Counted from the stretch's first letter, positions 15,271-21,732 are shown. The stretch is 21,732 nucleotides of DNA from JBFXAM01 sp050184295 (GCA_050184295.1 JBFXAM010000073.1:1-21732), one strand, 5' to 3'. A program made the numbers and translations. The notes: generated by a model not told the origin, from the sequence alone.

Positions 15271-17631
15271 TCAGTCTTCCATGGCGGATTCGCCCCCAGC
15301 GTCCTCGAATACGCACATGTCGAGCACGATGAAGCTCGACTTCTGGTCGCGGACGGGGTGGTTGTTGGTGATGAGCGGAATGACGACCTGTCCGGGCGCC
15401 AGGCGAATGCGAAAGGTATAGACCCACATGCCGGACTCGACGCGCGGCTCCGGCGCTTGCACGATCCAACCGCGCTGCTGCTCGTCCACGAGCCCGAACG
15501 CCAACCCGCCGTCGACCTCGCGCACCCGCAGGCGGAAGTAGAACTCGCCGCCGGCGGGCGAAACGAGCGGCGCATAGAGCGCGGCCCAGTTCCAGCGCTT
15601 GTCGTCGGTCACGATGCGCGTCCGGTCGCCGACGGAGTCGAAGCGTACGACCCCGGGCGCGCCCGCCGGTCGCCAATCGCCGAACGGCAGCGCCACCGCT
15701 TCGACCGCATCAACTTGCTCGAGCAGGCGCGGCGTCTGCGGCGAAAGCGTGCGAGCGACCACGGGCTGACCGAGCCACTCTTCCAGCTCCAGCTTCGTGA
15801 TCCAGAAGCCGTGCGGCCCGGAGGCGATCTCGTACGGTTCAGTCGAGCGCACGCGCCAACCATGAGCCGCGAGCACCGCAGCGGCTTCGGGGTCGATGCC
15901 GCGTTCTTCGGCGAGGATGTACACGGGCGTGTCGGTCGTGAGCTGTGCGGCGACAAAGTCCGCGTGGCTCAGGCGCGGATACTCGAAGCTCAGCATGGAG
16001 TAGCGATAGAGGTAGGTCGCGGAGACGGCCACGAACGCGTAGCTGTGCGGCGACTTCTCGCTATACCACAATCGCGGACGCAAGCCGCCGCTCGTGAGGT
16101 CGATTACGTGCCGCCCGCGATTCACGAGTTCGAGCACAGGCCGCAGGTCCATGCCGAACCACGCGTCGTGCGTCGGCCGCACAAGCGCGTGGGCGGTACA
16201 GAACGTCAATGCGAACGCGGCGAGCGCGGCGGCGGCGCGCGGGCGGAGCGCCCGCCACGCGAGCGCGACGGCCGCCGCGAGGAGCGCGTAGTTGCGCAGC
16301 GGTAGGGAGTTGTCGTAGCCGCAGGCCGCTGACGCGCGCGTGAGAAGCGCGTCCGCCTGCGGCGCCAGCGGCGCGACCAGCGCCGCGAGCAGCAGCACGC
16401 CGAGCACCCATGCCGTGCGGCCGCGAATCCGCTCGGGAAGGACGCCGAACTGGGCCGCGATGGCGAGGAAGAGCGCCGGCAACAAGAGGTTTGCATAGAA
16501 GACGTGCTGCAGCACCGGGTGCCCGGTCATCTCCATCGTCCACCACACGCCGGCGGTGTAGACGTAGTTGAGCCCGAAGAACACGCCGGGGTCGCGCCGC
16601 ACCGGGTCGCTTTCGATGGCGTGATGAGCGGGGCGCGCTTCGTTGGACGCGGTGCGCGCGGCGCCCGACGCGTCGTTGCCGATCCGTCGCGTCACACCCG
16701 CCCGCAGCAGGTAGAGGAGCGTTGCGACGAGCCCGAGCGCGGGGAAGGGTAGCCAAGGTTTTTCGCGCACCCACGCGAAGTCGACGCTGCGCCAGGGGTT
16801 TTGCGCGCCGATGAAGCTGCGCGCGAAGCGGATCGACGGTCCATAGAACCACAACTCGCCGCCGAGCGACGCGTTGGCGACGCAGAGCGCGATCGTCAGA
16901 AGCACGCCGCCCGTCATGAACCAGACCGCCGCGGCACGCAGCGCGTCCCAGCGCGTGATGCCGACGCGCTGGCGATCGCGATAGGCGAACCAGAGCGGAA
17001 ACGTCGGTGCGAACAGCACGAGCGTCGGGTTCACATAGAGCATCGCCGCGAACGCCGCCCCCGCGCCGAGCAGCGTGGCGCGCGGCCGCTCGCGCGCCGC
17101 GGCTCGGCTCAGCAGCGCCAGCGACAGGAGGTAGTACGCGATCAGCGGGCCGTCGGTGTAGTCCCACCCGACGGCGCCGAGCAACAGGCTGTGACAGCCG
17201 AAGAGCAGCGCGCCGAACATCGCCGCGCGCCGATCGAGCACGTCGCGCAGCACGCTGTACAGCGAAAGCACCGCGACCCAGTAGAACAGCAGGTGCGACG
17301 CGTAGTGCGCCGCCATCGGCGGGAGCACGGAGTGCGCCGCAAAACCCGGCAGAATCAGCGGCAGCCGCGTGCCGTAGTACAGTCCCGGAAACCAATCCGT
17401 CAGGTACCGCGGAAGGTCACGCATGTAGCCGTAGTAGACCCACGCGTCGATCTGGTTAGTCGGGTTCACCGCCCACGACGGGTTGATCCCGAGCAGAAGC
17501 ATCGGCAGCGCGAGCAGAACGAGCCAGTGGAGATCGATCAGGCTGCGCCGCTGCACCGCCGGCGGCGACGCGTGCCGTGGTATCGCGAGCGACGGCCGCG
17601 CGGGCGACGCCAAACCCGTTGTCGAGTTCAT
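15271..17631 (-). CDS. GT-C-like polytopic membrane protein with C-terminal soluble domain
   Basis: A 786-residue protein with about eleven hydrophobic segments between residues 33 and 485, then about 300 soluble residues. The first external loop holds NQIDAWVYYGY (59-69); an acidic residue in this place is typical of GT-C enzymes such as GT39, which transfer sugars from polyprenyl-phosphate donors. The C-terminal part contains PHGFWITKLELEEWLG (607-621), then from about 640 a beta-rich stretch (GEFYFRLRVREVDGGLAFGL, then MWVYTFRIRLAPGQVVIPL) resembling a carbohydrate-binding beta-sandwich. I chose the ATG at 17631, preceded by GGAGAG; the frame runs open far upstream across the aminotransferase gene, but that part is an off-frame shadow. 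GT-C membership is inferred from topology and is not certain. O-antigen-ligase or polymerase-like roles are alternatives. Confidence 0.7.
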   Translation of the reverse strand: MNSTTGLASPARPSLAIPRHASPPAVQRRSLIDLHWLVLLALPMLLLGINPSWAVNPTNQIDAWVYYGYMRDLPRYLTDWFPGLYYGTRLPLILPGFAAHSVLPPMAAHYASHLLFYWVAVLSLYSVLRDVLDRRAAMFGALLFGCHSLLLGAVGWDYTDGPLIAYYLLSLALLSRAAARERPRATLLGAGAAFAAMLYVNPTLVLFAPTFPLWFAYRDRQRVGITRWDALRAAAVWFMTGGVLLTIALCVANASLGGELWFYGPSIRFARSFIGAQNPWRSVDFAWVREKPWLPFPALGLVATLLYLLRAGVTRRIGNDASGAARTASNEARPAHHAIESDPVRRDPGVFFGLNYVYTAGVWWTMEMTGHPVLQHVFYANLLLPALFLAIAAQFGVLPERIRGRTAWVLGVLLLAALVAPLAPQADALLTRASAACGYDNSLPLRNYALLAAAVALAWRALRPRAAAALAAFALTFCTAHALVRPTHDAWFGMDLRPVLELVNRGRHVIDLTSGGLRPRLWYSEKSPHSYAFVAVSATYLYRYSMLSFEYPRLSHADFVAAQLTTDTPVYILAEERGIDPEAAAVLAAHGWRVRSTEPYEIASGPHGFWITKLELEEWLGQPVVARTLSPQTPRLLEQVDAVEAVALPFGDWRPAGAPGVVRFDSVGDRTRIVTDDKRWNWAALYAPLVSPAGGEFYFRLRVREVDGGLAFGLVDEQQRGWIVQAPEPRVESGMWVYTFRIRLAPGQVVIPLITNNHPVRDQKSSFIVLDMCVFEDAGGESAMED

Positions 17632-17658
17632 GCTCTCCGTCCACTCCGGTCGATTCTC

Positions 17659-17684
17659 GTTCGCTTGCGTTCGCTGGGGTTCGC
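17659..17684 (-). promoter_or_regulatory. Three 10-bp-spaced direct repeats upstream of the GT-C-like gene
   Basis: GTTCGC occurs at 17659-17664, 17669-17674 and 17679-17684 (GCGAAC on the coding strand), an exact 10-bp period, 28-53 bp before the start codon. One-helical-turn spacing of identical hexamers is what tandem response-regulator sites look like. No -35/-10 pair is obvious next to it. Confidence 0.3.
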
Positions 17685-17704
17685 GTCGCCCGAGTCGGGG
17701 ACGC
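17683..17704 (-). terminator. Intercistronic hairpin after the aminotransferase gene
   Basis: On the minus strand GCGTC-CCCG pairs with CGGG-GACGC (one bulged C, loop ACT), a roughly 9-bp GC stem starting about 19 nt after the aminotransferase stop. There is no T-tract. It may act as a partial terminator, an RNA-processing barrier or an attenuator between the two genes. Confidence 0.35.
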
Positions 17705-17723
17705 CGCCTGTGCCGCCGCGGGT

Positions 17724-18851
17724 TCAGAACGAACTCACCGCGTCCACCACGCGGGCTAGATCGTTCTCGGAGAGTTCTGCAAAGAGCGGCAGCCGCACGA
17801 GCGTGTCGCTGACGCGCTCGGCGACCGGGCAGTCGCCGGGCCGTCCGCCGAACCGGCGGCCCATCGGCGCAGCGTGCAGCGCCTGGTAATGAAAGACCGC
17901 CGACACGTCGCGGCTCTTGAGATGCGCGATGAAGCGCGAGCGTTCGTCGAGTGTGGGCAGCAAGAGATAATACATGTGATACGGCTGCTCGCAGTGCGCG
18001 GGAACGACCGGCCGCCGCACACCGCGGCGCTCCGCCCAGTCGCGCAGCGCTTCGTCGTAGTACTCCCACGCGCGGCGGCGCGCGGCCTGAATCGTCTCGC
18101 GCGCTTCGAGCTGCGCGAGGAGCATCGCGGCAAGCGGCTCGGCGGGCAGGTAGCTTGAACCGCGATCGACCCAGGTGTACTTGTCGACCTGGCCGCGGAA
18201 GAACCGGCTTCGGTCGGTGCCCTTTTCGCGAATAATCTCGGCGCGCTCGATGAGCCGCTCGTCGTTGATCAGCAGCGCGCCGCCCTCGCCGCAACTGATG
18301 TTCTTGGTCGCGTGAAAGCTCTGTGTCGCGAGCGCGCCGAGCGTGCCGAGCGGGCGACCCCGGTAGCGGCCGAAGAGCCCGTGAGCGTTGTCTTCGACGA
18401 TCGCGGCGCCGCACGCCTGCGCGATTCGCGCCAGCTCGTCCATTTCGCAGGCCACGCCGGCGTAATGCACGGGCACGATCGCCTTGGTTCGCGGGGAGAC
18501 GCGCCGCGCAACGTCGCGCGCGTCGAGATTCAGCGTGTCCGCGCGGATGTCGCAGAACACGGGCGTCGCGCCGCGAAGCACGAACGCATTGGCGGTCGAG
18601 ACGAACGTGAACGACGGAAGCAGCACTTCGTCGCCGGGCGCGAGATCGAGCAGCAGCGCCGCCATCTCCAGCGCGTGCGTACACGAGGTGGTCAGCAACG
18701 CCTTGCGCACGCCGAGCGTCTGCTCGAGCAGTGCGTGGCAGCGCTTCGTAAACGAGCCGTCGCCGCTGTGATGCCGCTGCTCGATCGCCTGCTGCAGGTA
18801 CTCGATCGTGCGCGCGTCCACGAACGGGCGATTAAACGGGATCGGCGTCAT
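17724..18851 (-). CDS. rffA: dTDP-4-amino-4,6-dideoxygalactose transaminase (WecE/RffA-like)
   Basis: PLP-dependent DegT/DnrJ/EryC1 aminotransferase expected to convert dTDP-4-keto-6-deoxy-D-glucose plus glutamate into dTDP-Fuc4N. The 375-residue protein carries features I recall as shared with E. coli WecE: GDGSFTKRC (30-38), TTSCTHALEMAALLLD (54-69), PSFTFVSTANAFVLRGA (79-95), VPVHYAGVACEMD (126-138), Asp154 for the PLP pyridine nitrogen, the Schiff-base Lys183 in SFHATKNIS, and EIIREKGTDRS with FFRGQVDKYTW. These favour C4 amination toward the galacto product over the C3-specific FdtB/QdtB types, and no ketoisomerase is visible. Its ATG overlaps the stop of the upstream methyltransferase (ATGA), so it is translationally coupled. 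Substrate is supplied by genes on the opposite strand. Confidence 0.9.
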   Translation of the reverse strand: MTPIPFNRPFVDARTIEYLQQAIEQRHHSGDGSFTKRCHALLEQTLGVRKALLTTSCTHALEMAALLLDLAPGDEVLLPSFTFVSTANAFVLRGATPVFCDIRADTLNLDARDVARRVSPRTKAIVPVHYAGVACEMDELARIAQACGAAIVEDNAHGLFGRYRGRPLGTLGALATQSFHATKNISCGEGGALLINDERLIERAEIIREKGTDRSRFFRGQVDKYTWVDRGSSYLPAEPLAAMLLAQLEARETIQAARRRAWEYYDEALRDWAERRGVRRPVVPAHCEQPYHMYYLLLPTLDERSRFIAHLKSRDVSAVFHYQALHAAPMGRRFGGRPGDCPVAERVSDTLVRLPLFAELSENDLARVVDAVSSF

Positions 18852-19789
18852 GCCCCGTCCTCGCGCTGCGCCACCGCGAGCAGCGACCCCCCTGCCGGCA
18901 GCGACACGCCGCTCAGAATCACGCCGCGCTCCACGGTCATCACTGTCTCCAGCAAGGCGTTCGTCGCCCGCCCGATCCGCAGCTCGGCGCGCGGGTCAAA
19001 CGCCCCCACGTCGCGCGGCTGTCGGCGGCGCGAGAGCCACATCAGCGGCAGCAACGACGATACGAACGAAGTCATGCGCAGGACGCGAAAGCCAGCGCGA
19101 CGGAGCTTGTCGAACAGCTCTCGGCGGCTGTAGCGGCGCTTGTGGAACGAATAATCGTCGACGACGCTCCAGAGAAACTGGTGCTGCGGCACGGTGATCA
19201 GCACGCCGCCGCCGGGCCGCACGGCGCGGTGCATCTGGTGCAGCACGTCCTCGTCCTCCGCGATGTGCTCCAGCACGTCGAACGCGCCGATGACGTCGAA
19301 TTCGGCGTCGAACGGGATCCGCCGCGCGTCGATCTGCATCAGGCGCGCGTCGGGCAGGCGGCGACGGGCGACAGCGATCGCGTCGCAGAAAATGTCGCTG
19401 CCCGACAGCTCGATCGCGGGCGACGCGTCTCGTACGCCGCGCAGCACAAAACCCGTTCCGCAACCGATCTCGAAGAACTGCCGACAGCTTGGGAAAAAAC
19501 GGTGCAGCATCGCCAGGATGAGCCGATTGCGGGCGCGGAACCAGAAGTGCCCGGCCTCGAGCGCTTCCAGGTCGTCGAAATAACGGGCTTCGAAACCGTC
19601 GTTCACGTCGGCCAGTTCGGGTGCGAAGACGGCAAAGCCGTCGCGGATCAGCGGCGTCCGCCCGCACGCCGGACACCGCCAGTCGTCCGCCGCAAAACAT
19701 CGTTCACACGCGAGACAGCGCTTCAACGAGGACGTCCTCGGTGCGTACGGGGCGCGCCCAGTTCGCACCGACGCTGTGACAGGTCGCAT
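18848..19789 (-). CDS. Class I SAM methyltransferase with N-terminal zinc ribbon
   Basis: With the ATG at 19789 the protein has 313 residues. A short zinc ribbon (Cys25, Cys28, Cys39, Cys42; CLAC and CPAC) precedes a SAM-binding domain with motif I FFEIGCGTGFVL, acidic residue in SGSDIF, FDVIGAFDVLEHI and VRPGGGVLITVPQH. It probably methylates a sugar or lipid-linked glycan intermediate; the substrate is unknown. The start is uncertain: an in-frame TTG at 19726-19724 lies 8 nt after GAGGA and would give 292 residues beginning right at the zinc ribbon, whereas the ATG at 19789 has no ribosome-binding site and adds 21 low-complexity residues. A further ATG at 19855 overlaps the upstream gene. 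Downstream it overlaps the aminotransferase by 4 bp. Confidence 0.83.
   Translation of the reverse strand: MRPVTASVRTGRAPYAPRTSSLKRCLACERCFAADDWRCPACGRTPLIRDGFAVFAPELADVNDGFEARYFDDLEALEAGHFWFRARNRLILAMLHRFFPSCRQFFEIGCGTGFVLRGVRDASPAIELSGSDIFCDAIAVARRRLPDARLMQIDARRIPFDAEFDVIGAFDVLEHIAEDEDVLHQMHRAVRPGGGVLITVPQHQFLWSVVDDYSFHKRRYSRRELFDKLRRAGFRVLRMTSFVSSLLPLMWLSRRRQPRDVGAFDPRAELRIGRATNALLETVMTVERGVILSGVSLPAGGSLLAVAQREDGA
19727..19740. promoter_or_regulatory. 14-bp perfect palindrome over a candidate ribosome-binding site
   Basis: CGAGGACGTCCTCG is a perfect palindrome immediately before the in-frame TTG at 19726. On the minus strand it supplies GAGGA, a plausible ribosome-binding site, which would be sequestered if the palindrome folded with itself or were bound by a protein. 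If translation begins at 19789 instead, this is simply coding sequence. Confidence 0.3.
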
Positions 19790-19799
19790 GGCCGCGCCG

Positions 19800-20717
19800 T
19801 CATGCGGGCGGTCGCACCGCGACGCCAATGCCGCTGCGGCCGAAGCCGTCGCCATTGTAGAGCATATACGTCGCGCCGTCGTGCTCGAAGACGTGCGGGT
19901 AGCACTGCATCTCGGCGTCCCACGCGCCGGGCGCGCCCGGGGCGATGCCGGCGTCGGCGTCGCGCCGCTCCCACCTCAGTCCGTCGGCCGAGACCGCGTA
20001 GCCGATTCGATACGCCGTCCCGCGGTGGCAATACCACGCTTCGTAGTGATCGCCGACGCGCCGAACGCACGGCCGGCCGATCGCGTACTCCTCGTCGCCG
20101 GCAAAGTCGATGCACACGCGGCCGTCGCGCCGCCAGGCGACGCCGTCCCGGGACTCCGCGTAGCGGACGTGGTAATAATGCCTCGTCTCGTCACCGTCGC
20201 GGACCCACCGCAGCCCCGAAACGTACCACATGCGCCACAGGTCGTGCTCGACCAGGATCGTCGGCGACGCGACCAGCAGCGGATCGACGGCGCTGCGATC
20301 CAGCGCCGGCGCGGCGGATCGCTTCGCGAACGTGTGTCCGCCGTTCGTGCTGACGGCGACACCGACCGCGAAGTAGAACGGCACGGTCCTCCCGAGGCTC
20401 CAGCCGGTGTACCAGAGTTGCTGCTCGTCGCCGCGCGTCACGAGGCATGACGACGTGACGCCGCTGTCGTCAAACGTGCCGAGTTCTCCGGGACAAACGA
20501 GCGGGGTCGGTTCAACGGCCAGTACGCGCGGGCGCGGTGCGAGTTCGCAGACCAATGCGCCGATCTGCGCGCGGTTGCGCGCGTCGCGACCGCTGAAAAA
20601 CACGCGCAGCACGCCCCGGTCCAGCGGCTGCGCGATCGGCAGCGCCGCGTGCGACGCGAACCAATCCGTGCGGTGGCGCGCCGGGTTCAGAAGCAGCCCG
20701 AGCTTCTCCCACTTCAT
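19800..20717 (-). CDS. Five-bladed beta-propeller glycosidase-like protein
   Basis: A 305-residue soluble protein with repeated short motifs typical of the GH43/GH117/GH130 beta-propeller superfamily: RVFFSGRDARNRAQIG (38-53), LGTFDDSGV (79-87), LWYTGW (101-106), SPTILVEHDLWRMWYVSG (151-168), YAESRDGVAW (186-195), SADGLRWE (243-250), WDAEMQCYP (266-274) and YMLYNGDGFG. No signal peptide is seen, so it is probably cytosolic. I recall similar proteins in deoxy-amino-sugar and O-antigen clusters without a defined activity; candidate catalytic acids are Asp82/Asp83 and Glu269. I chose the ATG at 20717 with GAGG 7 nt upstream; an in-frame ATG at 20762 would add 15 Arg/Ala-rich residues. The next gene starts 10-73 bp downstream depending on its start. 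Confidence 0.75.
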   Translation of the reverse strand: MKWEKLGLLLNPARHRTDWFASHAALPIAQPLDRGVLRVFFSGRDARNRAQIGALVCELAPRPRVLAVEPTPLVCPGELGTFDDSGVTSSCLVTRGDEQQLWYTGWSLGRTVPFYFAVGVAVSTNGGHTFAKRSAAPALDRSAVDPLLVASPTILVEHDLWRMWYVSGLRWVRDGDETRHYYHVRYAESRDGVAWRRDGRVCIDFAGDEEYAIGRPCVRRVGDHYEAWYCHRGTAYRIGYAVSADGLRWERRDADAGIAPGAPGAWDAEMQCYPHVFEHDGATYMLYNGDGFGRSGIGVAVRPPA

Positions 20718-20834
20718 GCGTCGCCTCGTTGCGGTCCGCGCGGCTCGCGCGGCGTGTGTCATGCCTTACAGGGAGTTCGCGCCAGACTTCGAGGATGGTG
20801 CGGGCGCCTGCGCCCCGTGTGCACCGCAGAGACG

Positions 20835-20851
20835 ACGGGCGGGACGCCCGT
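20835..20851. repeat. REP-like palindromic element
   Basis: ACGGGCG and CGCCCGT form a perfect 7-bp stem around GGA, followed by ACCACCCAGACG. I remember this ACGGGCGGGACGCCCGT-type unit, often followed by a CCACC stretch, as a widespread intergenic element in planctomycete and some other genomes. It may act as a transcript end or RNA stabiliser between two minus-strand genes. Confidence 0.5.
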
Positions 20852-20868
20852 ACCACCCAGACGAATTC

Positions 20869-20994
20869 GGGCCGCTCCACTTGGGCCGCTCCACTTGGGG
20901 CAACCAACTTGGGGCGCTCGACTTGGGTCGCTTCGCTTGGGGCATTCCACTTGCGCCGCTCCGCTTGGGGCACTCCACTTGGGGCACTCCGCTA
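20869..20994. repeat. Nine-unit 14-bp tandem array abutting a stop codon
   Basis: Nine contiguous 14-bp units, GGGCCGCTCCACTT-like on the plus strand (minus-strand consensus AAGTGGAGCGCCCC), run without gaps. Units 1 and 2 are identical; the others differ at one to several positions, and each ends CTT or CTA. The last unit contains the TAG stop (20994-20992) of the acyltransferase gene. The array contains no stop codon in any of the six frames, apart from that terminal TAG. Confidence 0.9.
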
Positions 20995-21651
20995 AAGCTC
21001 CACCTGGTCGCTCGTCTTTTCCAGGCGCGTCGCACGCTGCGGCACGTAGACGCCGCGCTCGACGGTGTCGCCCATGATGACGGCGCCCGCGCCGATGAGC
21101 GACTCGCGACCGACGGTGAGCGAGTTGCGCAGCGTGGCGTTGACGCCGATGAAGCTGTAGGCACCGACCCGGCAGTTTCCGGATACGACGACGTGCGACG
21201 TGATGAAGCAGTGGTCCTCGATCACCGAGTCATGCCCGATGTGATTCCCGCTCCAAAGGGTCACGTTCGAGCCGATCCGCACGAACGGCTGAACGGTGTT
21301 GTCTTCGAGAATCAGGCAGTTGTCCCCGGGCGGATAGTCGCTGAGGTACGAGCAGCGGCTGCTGACGTAGCTCGGGAGCGTGTACCCGAGTTCGCGGGCG
21401 CGCCCGTACTTCTCCGCGCGCGCCTTGTTCATCCGGGCATAGCTGAGCGCGACAAAGAGCGCGAAGTCGCCGGGCGGATAGCGCTGCGGAAGTTTTTCGA
21501 AATCAACCAGCGGCAGCCCGAGAAAATCGCCGCTCTTTCGGTAGGCGCTGTCGACCGTGAACGCGACGACCTCGTGTTGCGAGTCGCGCGTAAAGTAGTA
21601 ATGCACGAGACGGCCGATGTCGCCGGCGCCGAAGATCACGAGCTTTGCCAT
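20992..21651 (-). CDS. NeuD/PglD-family sugar O/N-acyltransferase
   Basis: A 219-residue protein with an N-terminal Rossmann-like domain that binds the sugar nucleotide (LVIFGAGDIGRL, residues 4-15) and a C-terminal left-handed beta-helix of hexapeptide repeats (about 110-200: NTVQPFVRIGSNVTLWSG, then HIGHDSVIEDHCFI). His137 and His140 in GNHIGHDS and His153 match the region holding the catalytic His of PglD. Such enzymes use acetyl-CoA or similar to acylate amino sugars, so acylation of the Fuc4N made by the nearby aminotransferase is the natural hypothesis; it could also be an O-acyltransferase. The ATG has a strong GGAGG upstream and lies inside the 3' end of the preceding gene. The last residues precede a tandem repeat array. 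Confidence 0.85.
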   Translation of the reverse strand: MAKLVIFGAGDIGRLVHYYFTRDSQHEVVAFTVDSAYRKSGDFLGLPLVDFEKLPQRYPPGDFALFVALSYARMNKARAEKYGRARELGYTLPSYVSSRCSYLSDYPPGDNCLILEDNTVQPFVRIGSNVTLWSGNHIGHDSVIEDHCFITSHVVVSGNCRVGAYSFIGVNATLRNSLTVGRESLIGAGAVIMGDTVERGVYVPQRATRLEKTSDQVEL

Positions 21652-21732
21652 TGACCCTCCTCGACAGCGCGCACGAGCAGCGTGAACTCGTAGAGCGGAT
21701 AGTCGTGCAGCAGCGCCACCCGCCGCGAATAG
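21636..21732 (-). CDS. 3' end of an unidentified gene (truncated by the window)
   Basis: A minus-strand frame beginning at 21731 runs 31 codons to a TGA at 21638-21636, overlapping the start of the acyltransferase gene by 16 bp. Nearly every codon ends in G or C, and the peptide (with VALLHDYPLYEFTLLVRAVEEG) looks protein-like, whereas the other two frames do not show this bias. I cannot name the family from this fragment. The overlap implies the acyltransferase is translationally coupled to it and that the minus-strand operon continues beyond the window. Confidence 0.55.
   Translation of the reverse strand, partial: YSRRVALLHDYPLYEFTLLVRAVEEGQWQSS

Noticed and set aside
17632..18684. Upstream extension of the GT-C-like frame, giving 1137 residues
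   Set aside because: The extension overlaps the well-supported aminotransferase in another frame and is Arg/Ala-rich; the ATG at 17631 with GGAGAG fits the start of the membrane protein.
20869..20994. CRISPR array
   Set aside because: Units are contiguous 14-mers with no unique spacers, and no cas genes are present.
20407..21654. Plus-strand open frame of 415 codons across the tandem array
   Set aside because: It lies opposite the beta-propeller and acyltransferase genes, and stays open mainly because the 14-bp array has no stops in any frame.

Overview
The window is GC-rich DNA with strong G/C preference at third codon positions, densely packed with surface-polysaccharide genes. The protein repertoire suggests a planctomycete-type bacterium, possibly Phycisphaerae-like: an SLBB export protein, an exosortase with an EpsI-like partner, a giant TPR protein, and a Wzz/BY-kinase fusion. 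A REP-like ACGGGCG/CGCCCGT hairpin of a kind I associate with such genomes supports this. The taxonomic call is inference from memory of gene families, not from a marker gene.

Layout, plus strand (1-15240): the 3' part of an SLBB polysaccharide export protein, an exosortase, an EpsI-like protein, a 1549-residue TPR protein and a polysaccharide co-polymerase/tyrosine autokinase form an assembly, export and sorting block. A 362-bp gap without a convincing gene ends in a well-formed promoter placed so close to rfbB that its mRNA would be leaderless. Then come rfbB, rfbA, a WbqC-family protein, a DPM1/GtrB-like glycosyltransferase with two membrane segments, and a zinc-binding SAM (C-)methyltransferase. 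The last three overlap by 4 bp each.

Layout, minus strand (read from 21732 down to 15271): the tail of an unidentified gene, a NeuD/PglD-like sugar acyltransferase, a spacer with a nine-unit 14-bp tandem array and a REP-like hairpin, a five-bladed beta-propeller glycosidase-like protein, a second zinc-ribbon methyltransferase, a WecE/RffA-type sugar aminotransferase, and a large GT-C-like membrane protein with a soluble C-terminal region. The two gene blocks converge with only 30 bp between stop codons.

Working together: RfbA and RfbB make dTDP-4-keto-6-deoxy-glucose. The WecE/RffA-like enzyme should convert it to dTDP-Fuc4N, which the PglD/NeuD-like enzyme could N-acylate. No rmlC or rmlD is visible, so the local route points to a 4-amino-4,6-dideoxy sugar rather than rhamnose. 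Methyltransferases, WbqC and the GT2/GT-C enzymes would decorate or polymerise the glycan, and the upstream block would control chain length and export it. No initiating sugar-phosphate transferase, Wzx, Wzy or PEP-CTERM target protein is seen in the window. No rRNA, tRNA, CRISPR array, transposase or phage gene was seen.
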